DNA from: DTJG01 sp964532995
GTDB taxonomy: Bacteria > Ratteibacteria > UBA8468 > B48-G9 > DTJG01
Assembly (NCBI GenBank): GCA_964532995.1
Contig: CAZHJN010000016.1
Coordinates: 1-41,801, forward strand
Length of the DNA stretch: 41,801 nucleotides
Reading direction: 5' to 3'
Within the stretch, counting starts at the first letter, position 1. Each line of letters starts with the position of its first letter. Under the pieces are notes generated by a model that worked only from the letters and a program-made list of their open reading frames with translations, was not told where the DNA came from and made no database searches. Position numbers and translations under genes: made by a program. Of the stretch, positions 1 through 9,425 are shown one piece after another.

Positions 1-362
1 TGGTGAAAATAAAGGTGCTGGGCTATGTTCCAAAGCATGAATTTTCTGACTGGCATCAGGATTTCAAAAAGATGATTGAGAAATACCAACCCACTGCTTT
101 ACTTTTTTCAGGTGGGCATCTTCTTGAAAAAATTCTCAATGATTCAGAAGAAAAAAGGATTCTGAATAATCTTGAGATAGCAACATTTGATGAGGTTCCA
201 TACATTTATCAGGAGAAAAGATATATCCATGAGGTGATTCAACCACTTCAGGACCTTGGTAAATATGCTCTTGGTGAGATAAAAAAGATAATAAGCTGCC
301 AGCAGAAAACAGTGAAAATAAAACTTCAGCCTTCTGTTTGTTTGAAAAATAAAAGGGGGTGA
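1..362 (+). CDS. LacI-family transcriptional regulator, C-terminal part (5' end cut by window)
   Basis: Only the last ~120 residues are visible and the reading frame is open to the window edge, so the GTG at position 3 is probably internal. The segment matches the end of a periplasmic-binding-like effector domain of LacI/GalR regulators: a 'QPTALLFSGG' strand, an 'EIATFDEVPY' stretch, and 'EVIQPLQDLGKYALGEIKKI', which resembles the usual 'v.qp..elG..A' helix. No DNA-binding helix-turn-helix can be seen because the N-terminus is missing. The stop codon lies only six bases before the ATG of the pseudopilin that follows, so the regulator is probably co-transcribed with, and may control, the downstream glycan cassette. 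Family assignment is moderate; the effector is unknown. Confidence 0.6.
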   Translation, partial: VKIKVLGYVPKHEFSDWHQDFKKMIEKYQPTALLFSGGHLLEKILNDSEEKRILNNLEIATFDEVPYIYQEKRYIHEVIQPLQDLGKYALGEIKKIISCQQKTVKIKLQPSVCLKNKRG

Positions 363-367
363 TACAG

Positions 368-1198
368 ATGAAGAAAAAAGGATTCACCCTGATAGAACTT
401 CTTGTTGTTATAGCGATCATAGCGATACTTGCAGGGATGCTTCTGCCTGTACTCGGAAGGGCAAGGGAAAAAGCAAGAAGAGCAGCCTGCGCAAATAATA
501 TGAGGCAATTACTTCTTTCCCTTTATATGTACTCAGAGGACAACTATGGATACCTGCCTTATCCGGTTAGCTGGGGCACCTATATCTATAGAGGCAACTG
601 TACAGACCTTCCAAGCGGGCATTTGGGTCTTGGCATTCTGATGTACGGTATTACAGGAAGGGTTACACCTAAAAGATGTTATTTTACAAACCCTGAATTA
701 ATATGGTGCCCATCCTTAGGTGGAAGAGCAAATTATTACAAGGGAAAGTATTTTACAAAAGCCCCATTTTTCCAGAACAGATTTGAAGCTTACAACGTCA
801 GTCCTGCGAGATCTCTTTATGTTCTGAATGTTTCACCAGCAGTATACAATTTAACTTCTCCTGTAAACATGAACAAGCCTGGCGGAGGCTCTGTATCTGT
901 GCCAAGTGCAAGGAGACTGATGAAAAATGTTGAAAGGTTTGGATATGCATTGCTCTGGGATTGCTGGGCATCTCCTTACTGGTGGACTCATCCTGGTTCT
1001 GATGGAGCGCCTGAAGGACTGAATATAGGATTTGCTGATGGTTCAGTCGTATGGGCGCCTGATCCAGGACACGGGTTCTGGTATGCGTGTGGTGGCAACA
1101 CTAATGCTGATCCAAATCAGGGGCATTTCTTTGGGACATGGACAAGAGACAGGGTGGAGAAATCTCTCCTACTGCCACCTCCTCCACCTTATCCATGA
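368..1198 (+). CDS. type II secretion/type IV pseudopilin-like protein (prepilin N-methylation signal)
   Basis: A 276-residue protein opening with 'MKKKGFTLIELLVVIAIIA', the class III prepilin signal: cleavage after Gly, Phe as the methylated residue and Glu at +5, then a hydrophobic helix. The rest is a soluble domain with a late 'FADGSV' element like the H-x9-DG motif of PVC and Armatimonadetes pseudopilins, although the His spacing is longer than canonical here. The ATG at 368 is chosen over a GTG at 359 because AGGGGGTGA precedes it and the signal then starts properly. A Pro-rich C-terminus ('LPPPPPYP') ends the protein. It lies between the regulator and a large exported glycosidase-like gene. 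A prepilin peptidase would be needed for processing; none is in the window. Confidence 0.85.
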   Translation: MKKKGFTLIELLVVIAIIAILAGMLLPVLGRAREKARRAACANNMRQLLLSLYMYSEDNYGYLPYPVSWGTYIYRGNCTDLPSGHLGLGILMYGITGRVTPKRCYFTNPELIWCPSLGGRANYYKGKYFTKAPFFQNRFEAYNVSPARSLYVLNVSPAVYNLTSPVNMNKPGGGSVSVPSARRLMKNVERFGYALLWDCWASPYWWTHPGSDGAPEGLNIGFADGSVVWAPDPGHGFWYACGGNTNADPNQGHFFGTWTRDRVEKSLLLPPPPPYP

Positions 1199-1231
1199 TA
1201 AGAATCTTTAAGGGTTGATGGGAGAGAAAAA

Positions 1232-4200
1232 ATGAAAAAACTGATTTTTGTCGCTTTCTTTTTTTTATTTTTATCATCAGGAAATCTCCGGGCTGAGGCA
1301 AAAGCATATCAAAAAGATTTGGATGGAGATGGTAAGCCGGATAGAGTTATTCTTGAGAATGAATTTTTCTCTCTGAGGTTTGACCCATCTTCTGGTGGCA
1401 AAGCGGATAGCATTATATACAGGCCAAAAAATATTGAGATTTCTCGACCCGAAGGATGGTTTGTTGATTCTGTTGTTGAACTTGCAAAACTGGGCAGAGG
1501 AAGATTTCATACATGTGCGCATCAGTATGCCGCAGAAATAACCAGTTCAGAAAAGGACGCTTCAGTAAAACTTTATGCTAACCTTCCCGGACTCAAAGAC
1601 CAGCCGGGTTATAAAAATGTGGTGATATCCAGAACATATACGCTTCGGTCAAACTCTCCTGTAATACAGGTAGGTGTGGAAATAATAAATAATCATGAGG
1701 ATGAACTTCCTGTAACACTTTTTATCAACCATTCAGCGGCAGTATCAAAAGATTCATCCCTTTATTTTGTTCCTGATGAAACAGGAATAAAAATAGGAGA
1801 GGGAAAGACATCTATTGTTTCATACCATCCATCCCAGCCATGGACAGGATTTACAGGCAAAAAGGAAAAAATCGGATGTGTTTTCCTTCCTGAATGGAAT
1901 TATCTTGATACTCTTGTATGCTCCTGGCAGACATTGCAGATAGCATACAGATGCCAGAAGATTGAGCCTGGAAAAAAATGGCAGACCCGGTATTATATTT
2001 ATCCTGTGCAGGGACTTGAAAATCTCAATGGAGCAAATCTGAATTTAGCAGCAGGTATAATCGCTGGAAAAGATGGTTCTTCAAAAGTTTTCGCAAAAGA
2101 AGAAATACCTGTGCAAATTTTCCTCTCATCACCTGAAGAAAAAAATATTGTCTGTGAGGTCTGGTACAGGAAAACAAAAAGCAATGATAGAAAAATTATA
2201 AAAACATATCCTGTTTCTCTTTCAAAGAAGGTTGAGGCAGAAAAAATAGATTTTAATTTTACTCCTCCTGAAGAAAACTGCACCTTTGTCATCGGTATTA
2301 CCTGCAAAGAAAAAAATAAAATTCTTCTTGAGGCAGAACATCCGGTTCAGATAGGAGAATCCCCTGACATCTACCTGATGCCTGCAACAAAAGATAAGCA
2401 GACTGGTGAACAGGTTTTCACAAAATCAGTGTTATTGCCGGGTGGTTTTTTTATACCTGAATTTTTTGAAAAAGTGGATTTATCCCTTGAAACACCCCAT
2501 ATAAAATGGATGAAGCCATGGAGCAAAGGAAAGGTAAAGGTTCTATTTGTCAGCAGGAATGAAAATTCTATTGGTTACTGGAGAGAAATCTGGGAAAGAT
2601 GCGATATTGATATTGCTGATGTATGTGCGGTTGCCTTTAAAAACCTCGCTGGTGGAGATGATAATGCCAAATTCCCATACAGAACCAGCACAATAGAAAA
2701 ACTCATCAAAAAGCTTGGGGAAAATGATTACGATGTGATTTTCTTTTCAGCACTCCACTGGGAAAAAGGATTCACCCCTGAAATCCGCAAACTGCTCTAT
2801 ACAAAGATTAAGGCAGGAACAGGGGTTGTTTTGCTCGGCACAATGGACAAAAAGCACAGCGATAAATACGGTGATCTTATAAATTTTCTCAGTGAAAATG
2901 GAACACAGGTTGACAGCATAAATGTAATTACTCCTTCTCCAATTTCATTACCAAAAGTGTGGCTTTATGAAGTTGGAAAAGGAAGGGTTGCTGTGATTGA
3001 AGCTAATTCTCTTGACACATTCACTAAAGGCTCATACGATGCGGTCACATGCGGACTCGGAGCGTGGAATTCATTGGGGAAGTGGGTGCCTGGCTGGGAA
3101 TATGGACTTGGACTGTTTGGCAGGGCGATTGTCTGGACAGGGAAAAAGGATACAGGAATAAATATTGTGGAGATAAAAGGCACTGAAGATAATATAAGCC
3201 TTAAAGTGAACAGTGAAAATCAGACAAAAACAGTCAGCAACTGCGAGGTTGTTTTAAGGAATAATTTATATGAAATAGAAAGTAATTTTGCTGAAAAGAT
3301 AACATTGAATCCAGGAATAAACCAGATAGATTTAAGTATTAAAGGCTCTCTGACAGATAAGACACACATTGTTGAGGTGATACTGAAGGATGATAGAGGA
3401 AAAAGTTCAGGATGGGCTTCCGGGAAGTTTGACATAACAAGAGATGTAAGTGTGAGTGTGAAGATGGACAGAGAAAGTGCTGGATACAGAGAAGGAGAAC
3501 CAATTACAGCAATAGTGAGTGTAAAAAAAGATAAACCTGAAACAATGAATCTATCGCTGGAAGCTGAAATTAAGGATTGTTATGGAAGGATTGTCTGGAA
3601 AAATTCAAGGGCAATTGAAACAAAAGAAGGACTGACAGAAATTAAGATTCCTGTTGATAATATCAAACAGGTGGCTGTTTATCATGAACTGGATGTAAGA
3701 TTGAAGCAGGATGATAGAATTTTAAGCAAAGACAAACTGGCGCTCTTTATATTTCCTGAAAGGATGCCTTTATACAGTGATTTCCACAGTGGAGCATGGG
3801 CCAATCTGGAACCACATCCTCTAAAACATCAGATTTCAGCCAGAACACTGAAACAGGCAGGCATTGACTATGTTTATTCCTATAATTCAGGGAAAAATGC
3901 AAGGGATATTGCTTATAAAAATAATGTCTTACTTCTCGGACCGCCATTCAGCTGTTCTCTGAGACGGGGTTATTTTAATAACAGAAAAGAGGACACAGCA
4001 AAATTGACATATGATCCTCCCCTTGTTCCATCAGAAGAAGACCAGAAAAAATTCAGAGAAAATATGGCAAAGATGGCAAAGGAATACAGCGAGTGGGCTG
4101 GAGTTGATTACATCTTTATGGATGATGAAAGAAGATTTGTCGCAGAGTTTGACTGGTCAGAACCCACAATAAAAACATTCAGGGAATACCTGAAGCAATA

Positions 4201-6073
4201 TTATAAGACAGTTGATGCACTGAACAGGCAATGGGAAACAGATTTTAAAAACTGGGAAGAAGTTATGCCGGTAAGAGGTGATGAATTAAAGAAAAACGGT
4301 AAATTGGACAATCTTTCAAGATGGATTGACTGGAGGATTTTTACAGGAAAGGTTATACTTGATTACTACTACAAACTGCCAGCAGAGGCGGCCAAAGAGG
4401 GAAATCCACGGGCTGTTGTTGGACAGCACGGCGTCTATGTCACAGGCAGTGGTTACAGACAGGATATTCGCGCTCTTCCACATGATTTTTCTCAGGTGCC
4501 AAAATATACACCTGTTACGGCAAGGTATGATACCATACTTGGCTTCTGGTACCGTTCTTTCAATCCAGAATGTATTCATATGCCTTATGTGGGTTATGGA
4601 GGACTTCTGTATGAATTAAGACCTGGAGGCAGGCAGGCGCCATGGTCAAGCCTGTTCCAGGGTAGAAATGGCTGTTTCTATTATCTGATGTGGGATTCAG
4701 GCACATACCACTATGGCATCCTTGGACCGGATCAATCGGTCCTTCCTGGTTATCAACAACTTGCGAAAGAAGAATTGCCGGAATTGAAAAATGGAATCGG
4801 AAAGCTCATTAAGGAAGCCAGATTCGACCATGACGGCATAGCCCAGGCATATTCACCGGCAAGTATTTTTGCAACAGAGTTACTTACAGAATTGAAACCC
4901 ACAGTTGTGATGTTTTCACAACTTCGACTGATGGAAAACCTCGGATATCAGCTTACTGCAGTCTCATATGATCAGATAGCAAAAGGAGAATTGATAGATA
5001 AAAAATTCAGGGTTCTTTTACTGCCATCTGTCATGTGTATCTCCCCACAGGAAGCAAAAGCCATAGAAGATTTTGTAAGGAAGGGAGGAGTGGTAATAGC
5101 AGATTTCCAGGCAGGTATAAGAGATGAACACGGGAAAAAGTATGTAAAATCACCCCTTGACAAGGTTTTTGGCATTGATAGGACAAGTGCGACATTTCAA
5201 TTCGTGGAAAAACCAGTAAGCTTTCTCAATCAGGCTCCTGAAAAACTGCGTGAGATCTCTCTAAAGATACCTGTGGCAGAGCACAACTTAAAGCTAACCA
5301 CAGGAAAAGCCTGGGCAAAGAGTGAGGATGGAGAGCCTCTTTTTATATCTAATTCCTACGGCGCTGGCTGGACAATGTATTTAAATGCGGATATCCAGGA
5401 TTACGGAAGCATAACAGCAGAAGGAATTGCAGGAGAAGTCATTGTTGAAAAAAAAGGGAAACCGGAATTTATGTATCCTGTTCAAACTCTGTTTCAGAAT
5501 CTGCTGGCTCAGGCAAAGATAACAAAAAGGATGGATGTACTCACTTACGAAAATATGCCCTTTTATTCAGGTACACCTTATTATTTCAAAGGTGGAGAAA
5601 AAAACCTTTTCATCGGTTATATTCCGTATGTCGGGAAGGATACACCGGTTGAGATTAAGATTGCTCAGAAAGCACATGTATATGATGTAAGAGAAAGAAA
5701 ATATATTGGAGAAACCGATAAATTCAAGGATAGATTTATTCCGGGAAAAGCAAAAGTCTATGCATGTCTTCCTTACAAAGTTGAAGGTATAAGGTGTAAA
5801 TTAAAAAATGCCGCTATAAAACAGGGAGACAATCTTCAGATTGATTTAGAGATTGTGGCAACAGATAAACCCGAAATGCATGTGATAAGGCTTGAATTCT
5901 TTGACCCATCGGGTAAAGAAGTTGAGTCATACTGCAGGAATTTAAAAGCAGACAATGGAAAAGCGACCTGCATTATCCCTCTTGCCCATAATGAAAAGAA
6001 AGGAAAATGGAAATTACTTGCAAGGGATATAAGCACTGCAACAGTATCTGAATTTAACTTTGTTGTGGAGTAA
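1232..6073 (+). CDS. very large exported GH42-like glycosidase-type protein with two GATase-like domains
   Basis: A 1613-residue protein with a Sec signal peptide (residues 1-21, ending 'NLRA'), followed at 29-37 by an EF-hand-like D-x-D-G-D-G loop. An N-terminal beta-rich region (about 40-420) resembles galactose-mutarotase or beta-sandwich modules. A Rossmann-like GATase1-type domain follows (about 432-545, 'VKVLFVSRNEN', 'YDVIFFSALHW'), then beta-sandwich segments, and a TIM-barrel-like region from about 846. 'YIFMDDERR' places Asp964-Asp965-Glu966 at a likely beta-4 end, with Glu966 a candidate acid/base. A second GATase-like domain (about 1240-1300, 'FRVLLLPSVM', 'FVRKGGVVIADF') matches the trimerisation domain of GH42 beta-galactosidases. 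The start has GGGAGAG upstream. Substrate unknown; probably periplasmic or extracellular. The GH42 relation is inferred from fold order. Confidence 0.7.
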   Translation: MKKLIFVAFFFLFLSSGNLRAEAKAYQKDLDGDGKPDRVILENEFFSLRFDPSSGGKADSIIYRPKNIEISRPEGWFVDSVVELAKLGRGRFHTCAHQYAAEITSSEKDASVKLYANLPGLKDQPGYKNVVISRTYTLRSNSPVIQVGVEIINNHEDELPVTLFINHSAAVSKDSSLYFVPDETGIKIGEGKTSIVSYHPSQPWTGFTGKKEKIGCVFLPEWNYLDTLVCSWQTLQIAYRCQKIEPGKKWQTRYYIYPVQGLENLNGANLNLAAGIIAGKDGSSKVFAKEEIPVQIFLSSPEEKNIVCEVWYRKTKSNDRKIIKTYPVSLSKKVEAEKIDFNFTPPEENCTFVIGITCKEKNKILLEAEHPVQIGESPDIYLMPATKDKQTGEQVFTKSVLLPGGFFIPEFFEKVDLSLETPHIKWMKPWSKGKVKVLFVSRNENSIGYWREIWERCDIDIADVCAVAFKNLAGGDDNAKFPYRTSTIEKLIKKLGENDYDVIFFSALHWEKGFTPEIRKLLYTKIKAGTGVVLLGTMDKKHSDKYGDLINFLSENGTQVDSINVITPSPISLPKVWLYEVGKGRVAVIEANSLDTFTKGSYDAVTCGLGAWNSLGKWVPGWEYGLGLFGRAIVWTGKKDTGINIVEIKGTEDNISLKVNSENQTKTVSNCEVVLRNNLYEIESNFAEKITLNPGINQIDLSIKGSLTDKTHIVEVILKDDRGKSSGWASGKFDITRDVSVSVKMDRESAGYREGEPITAIVSVKKDKPETMNLSLEAEIKDCYGRIVWKNSRAIETKEGLTEIKIPVDNIKQVAVYHELDVRLKQDDRILSKDKLALFIFPERMPLYSDFHSGAWANLEPHPLKHQISARTLKQAGIDYVYSYNSGKNARDIAYKNNVLLLGPPFSCSLRRGYFNNRKEDTAKLTYDPPLVPSEEDQKKFRENMAKMAKEYSEWAGVDYIFMDDERRFVAEFDWSEPTIKTFREYLKQYYKTVDALNRQWETDFKNWEEVMPVRGDELKKNGKLDNLSRWIDWRIFTGKVILDYYYKLPAEAAKEGNPRAVVGQHGVYVTGSGYRQDIRALPHDFSQVPKYTPVTARYDTILGFWYRSFNPECIHMPYVGYGGLLYELRPGGRQAPWSSLFQGRNGCFYYLMWDSGTYHYGILGPDQSVLPGYQQLAKEELPELKNGIGKLIKEARFDHDGIAQAYSPASIFATELLTELKPTVVMFSQLRLMENLGYQLTAVSYDQIAKGELIDKKFRVLLLPSVMCISPQEAKAIEDFVRKGGVVIADFQAGIRDEHGKKYVKSPLDKVFGIDRTSATFQFVEKPVSFLNQAPEKLREISLKIPVAEHNLKLTTGKAWAKSEDGEPLFISNSYGAGWTMYLNADIQDYGSITAEGIAGEVIVEKKGKPEFMYPVQTLFQNLLAQAKITKRMDVLTYENMPFYSGTPYYFKGGEKNLFIGYIPYVGKDTPVEIKIAQKAHVYDVRERKYIGETDKFKDRFIPGKAKVYACLPYKVEGIRCKLKNAAIKQGDNLQIDLEIVATDKPEMHVIRLEFFDPSGKEVESYCRNLKADNGKATCIIPLAHNEKKGKWKLLARDISTATVSEFNFVVE

Positions 6074-6086
6074 AAAAGGAGGCGCT

Positions 6087-7625
6087 GTGGAGATTCTGTA
6101 CAATGGATTGAGACTGCCTGAAAAATGGCCACCTGACCATATTTCAATAGAAAGTCTCTCTGAACCGCATCCTCTCATTGAACCGCCACAGATTATCAAT
6201 GCTGATATCGGAAGACAGGTTTTTGTGGATGATTTTCTTGTTGAGGAAACAGGGTTGAAAAGAACTTTCCATAAACCAGAATTATTCAGTTCAAATCCAG
6301 TTGTTTTTCCTGATAGACCATGGGAACAGATAGATAATTTCAGCAAGATTCAGAGCCCTACTGCAATGGTTTTCAGTGATGGAGTATGGTATGACCCTAA
6401 AGATAAGCTATTCAAGATGTGGTATATGGGAGGCTGTTTTGAAAGTACCTGCTATGCTGTTTCACAGGATGGAATCAAATGGGAGAAGCCTTCGCTTGAT
6501 TTCGTTGAAGGCACAAATATTGTTCACACTGTTCAGAGAGATTCTTCAACTGTATGGCTTGATTTAGAGGAAATTGATGAGAGAAAAAGATATAAGTTTT
6601 TTGTTTTTGAACACCCAAAAGCCTTTGGAAACTTGAGTGTCTATTTTTCAGGCGATGGTATTCACTGGGGTGAAAAAATACTGGAAACAGGAAGATGCGG
6701 TGATAGAACCACTGTTTTTTACAATCCTTTCAGGAAAAAATGGGTTTACAGTCTGAGAGATTTTATAAAAGATGGTCCTGGAAGAATAAGAAGATATTAT
6801 GAAACAGATGACATAATAAATAATTCAAACTGGAAAGACCTTTCTGAAGTCTGTGTCTGGATTGGCTCTGACAGGTTGGATTTAATAAGGGAAGATTTAA
6901 AAATTCCCTGCCAGCTTTATAATCTGGATTGCGCCGGATATGAAAGTATTCTGCTGGGACTTTTTTCAATATGGCGCGGGCATCCTGACTACAGACAAAA
7001 AATAAATGAAATCTGCACAGGCTTCAGCAGGGACGGTTTTCACTGGTACAGACCTGATAGAACTCCATTCATCGGGGTTTCAGAAAGATATGGCGACTGG
7101 AACTGGAGCAATGTCCAGAGTGCTGGTGGTTGCTGTCTTGTTGTCAATGATAAACTTTATTTTTATTTCAGCGGCAGGGCAGGAATCAAGGGAAGCTCTG
7201 AATCAGGAATAAGCAGCACAGGTCTTGCGATACTGAGAAGAGATGGTTTTGCTTCCATGGATGCAGAAGATAAAGAAGAAACATTAACAACAAGAAAGAT
7301 AATTTTTTCAAAAAGGCATCTTTTTGTGAATGTCAGCACTGAAAAAGGCTATCTTCTTGCAGAGATACTTGATGAAAATAACAATCCTGTTGAACCATTT
7401 TCAAAAGAAAGATGTGTGCCTGTGTCCTGCAATTCTACCAGCACACCTGTAAAATGGCAAAATGTTGAAAATCTATCAACTGTAGCGGGAAAACCTGTAA
7501 GAATAAGATTCTATCTGAAAAATGGTTCCCTTTATTCTTTCTGGTTTTCAAAGGATAATTGCGGAAAAAGCGATGGTTTTGTTGCGGCAGGTGGCCCTGG
7601 TTTTGAAACAAACAGGGATATCTGA
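6087..7625 (+). CDS. five-bladed beta-propeller glycosidase-like protein (GH32/GH43-type fold)
   Basis: A 512-residue protein without a signal peptide, so probably cytoplasmic. The start is the GTG at 6087, four bases after a perfect AGGAGG (6077-6082); an upstream in-frame TTG at 6060 overlaps the previous gene and has no such site. The N-terminal part carries 'ADIGRQVFVDDFLVEETGLKR' and 'NPVVFPDRPWEQ', a signature I recognise from PVC proteins annotated as glycosyl-hydrolase-like. Repeated blades follow: 'FKMWYMGG', 'CYAVSQDGIKWEKP', 'VYFSGDGIHWGE', 'GFSRDGFHWYRP'. The C-terminal beta-sandwich contains 'LLAEILDENNNPVEPF' and 'RIRFYLKNGSLYSF'. It follows the giant GH42-like gene directly and probably acts on the same glycan. 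Catalytic residues cannot be assigned with confidence. Confidence 0.7.
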   Translation: MEILYNGLRLPEKWPPDHISIESLSEPHPLIEPPQIINADIGRQVFVDDFLVEETGLKRTFHKPELFSSNPVVFPDRPWEQIDNFSKIQSPTAMVFSDGVWYDPKDKLFKMWYMGGCFESTCYAVSQDGIKWEKPSLDFVEGTNIVHTVQRDSSTVWLDLEEIDERKRYKFFVFEHPKAFGNLSVYFSGDGIHWGEKILETGRCGDRTTVFYNPFRKKWVYSLRDFIKDGPGRIRRYYETDDIINNSNWKDLSEVCVWIGSDRLDLIREDLKIPCQLYNLDCAGYESILLGLFSIWRGHPDYRQKINEICTGFSRDGFHWYRPDRTPFIGVSERYGDWNWSNVQSAGGCCLVVNDKLYFYFSGRAGIKGSSESGISSTGLAILRRDGFASMDAEDKEETLTTRKIIFSKRHLFVNVSTEKGYLLAEILDENNNPVEPFSKERCVPVSCNSTSTPVKWQNVENLSTVAGKPVRIRFYLKNGSLYSFWFSKDNCGKSDGFVAAGGPGFETNRDI

Positions 7626-7627
7626 GT

Positions 7628-8476
7628 TTATCCGGTGATACAGGAATTTGTTTTTCTGGCACAGACAAACTGGTTCTCTGCTTTTTCAAGAATCATATCA
7701 TGCCCGCCGTCAAAAATCTCAAGAAAAACCCTGGCATCAGGATTGACTCTGTAAATTTCGACAAAAAGTTTCAGGGAATGAGTGAAAGGCACTGATTTAT
7801 CTGATTTTCCATGATACAGATAAACCTCTTTGCATCTGGATATATTTTCAGCATAAGAAATCGGAGAACGTTTGATGTACCCATCCATAGTTGCTTCACA
7901 GGGTGGTCCACCGCAACAGGCTTCTATGTGAGCTGAATAATTCGGGTTTTCTCTGTGCCACAGTATCAAATCAGTGATCGCGCAGAATGAAGCCACTGAA
8001 CACCACAACTCCGGCCTGTAACCGGCAAGCATCAAAGCCATATGTCCGCCACCGCTTCCGCCAATAAGAAAAATGCTGTTTTTTTCGACCTTAGCTATTG
8101 TACAAACCTTTTCAACTGCATCTATCACATCCTGCATAGCCAATCTGCTGGCACATGCCTGATTGGCACGCGGGTTATTATTCAGGTTTGGGCCGCGAAA
8201 TTCAGGTAAAAGGAGATGCCACTTATGTTTTTTTGCGAGCGGATAAAGTGAATCAATCTGATTATGTCTTTCAGCACTCCATGTGTGAAGTCCAACAAGA
8301 AGCGGAAGTTTTCTATCTTCAGGGCAATGCCAGAATAAAGAGGGTTCTTCTGATCCGTCAATGGATGAACGCACAAAAATTTCTTCCAACTCGGTCTTAT
8401 AATCCATAACAACAATTTTCCTATAGATTGCGCTTTCTGTCAATTTGACAAATGTTAGTTGAAATGCTAAATTCAT
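7628..8476 (-). CDS. alpha/beta hydrolase (prolyl oligopeptidase / acetyl-esterase-like)
   Basis: 282 residues with an alpha/beta-hydrolase core. The nucleophile elbow is 'GGSGGGHMAL', the oxyanion strand 'LPLLVGLHTW', and the acid and base fit 'YHGKSDKSVPF' (Asp) and 'DGGHDMIL' (His), the S9C/esterase_phb arrangement. There is no signal peptide. Two starts compete: the ATG at 8476, preceded by a strong AGGGGGTAGG, and an internal ATG at 8407 ('MDYKTELEEI') with only a distant AGGA; the first is preferred on ribosome-binding evidence. It is convergent with the propeller gene, with two bases between the stops. A deacylating role on acetylated or feruloylated glycans fits the context but is inference. 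Confidence 0.75.
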   Translation of the reverse strand: MNLAFQLTFVKLTESAIYRKIVVMDYKTELEEIFVRSSIDGSEEPSLFWHCPEDRKLPLLVGLHTWSAERHNQIDSLYPLAKKHKWHLLLPEFRGPNLNNNPRANQACASRLAMQDVIDAVEKVCTIAKVEKNSIFLIGGSGGGHMALMLAGYRPELWCSVASFCAITDLILWHRENPNYSAHIEACCGGPPCEATMDGYIKRSPISYAENISRCKEVYLYHGKSDKSVPFTHSLKLFVEIYRVNPDARVFLEIFDGGHDMILEKAENQFVCARKTNSCITG

Positions 8477-8579
8477 TTTTACCTACCCCCTGGACTTTTT
8501 ATTTTTTTCTGCAGTTATTTAGAGAAAGACCCGTCCAGAGAAGTAATTTTAATCCAACGGATTCATTATAAGGAGATTT

Positions 8580-9425
8580 ATGCGCTGCAAATTTATCGCA
8601 GGATTAATACTTTTATCATGCTGTCTGGTTTTTGCTTCTGACTGGGCAAAGATACATCCAACAGGATTAAGAAGGCTGACGGCTGAAGAAGAAGCAAGAA
8701 TAAGACCAATGATGTTTTATGTAACTGAACCCCGGGGGCTGCTTAAAGCACCTCTACCTTCATCGGTAAAAAATATAAATTATCTTCCTGTTGTTTCCAG
8801 CCAGGGCAGTATCGGTTCATGCGCTGCATTTTCCACCTGCTATTATCTTAAAACATATCAGGAGGCAAAAGAACGCGGCTGGGTCAGACCAGACCCGGTT
8901 TTAAATCCTGAAAAGATCGCAAGTCCGGCATGGGGATATAACATTGCTGTCAGGGTGCCAGCCTATGGGGACCTTGCCGTCAGCCATTATGATGTCGCCC
9001 GTATTATCTGCGAATACGGAATAGCAAATCTTCAGGAAATGCCCTACAGTGGTGACCCTTTAACCTATCAATGGGATGCATGGCCTTCAGAGTCAGTATG
9101 GAGACGCGCGATTGAATGGCGCGGCCAGAAATTTGGGACCATTTATATTCATTCCCCTGAAGGAATGGAAGCTCTCAAAGAATGGCTTGCTTCAGGAAAT
9201 CTTGCTGTAATAACATTACCTGTTTATTCAAACTTTGATACATATCCTGATGGAGAGTACATTGACAATGGGGTTCTATATAATTACACCACAACAGGTT
9301 TCAGAGGTGGTCATGCGCTTACTGTTGTTGGTTATGATGATAACAGACAGTATTATGACAGCATAGAGGGTAAAACAAAAAAAGGCGCATTTTTATGCGT
9401 TAACTCATTTTCCCTTTTTAAGTAA
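8580..9425 (+). CDS. papain-family (C1) cysteine peptidase, truncated at the C-terminus
   Basis: 281 residues starting with a Sec signal peptide (1-19, 'CCLVFAS'), after an AAGGAG site at good spacing. The papain core is clear: Gln75 and Cys81 in 'QGSIGSCAAFS', His245 in 'GGHALTVVGYDD' and Asn275 in 'FLCVNSF'. In C1 peptidases this Asn is followed by a Trp-Gly-x-x-Trp-Gly segment and about 20 more residues; here the frame reads S-F-S-L-F-K and stops. A dockerin-bearing reading frame begins immediately afterwards in another phase, so the original product was probably an exported papain-dockerin protein. The row 8941-9000 holds about 35 G+C of 60, richer than the neighbours. The triad is complete, but folding of the shortened domain is doubtful. 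Confidence 0.75.
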   Translation: MRCKFIAGLILLSCCLVFASDWAKIHPTGLRRLTAEEEARIRPMMFYVTEPRGLLKAPLPSSVKNINYLPVVSSQGSIGSCAAFSTCYYLKTYQEAKERGWVRPDPVLNPEKIASPAWGYNIAVRVPAYGDLAVSHYDVARIICEYGIANLQEMPYSGDPLTYQWDAWPSESVWRRAIEWRGQKFGTIYIHSPEGMEALKEWLASGNLAVITLPVYSNFDTYPDGEYIDNGVLYNYTTTGFRGGHALTVVGYDDNRQYYDSIEGKTKKGAFLCVNSFSLFK

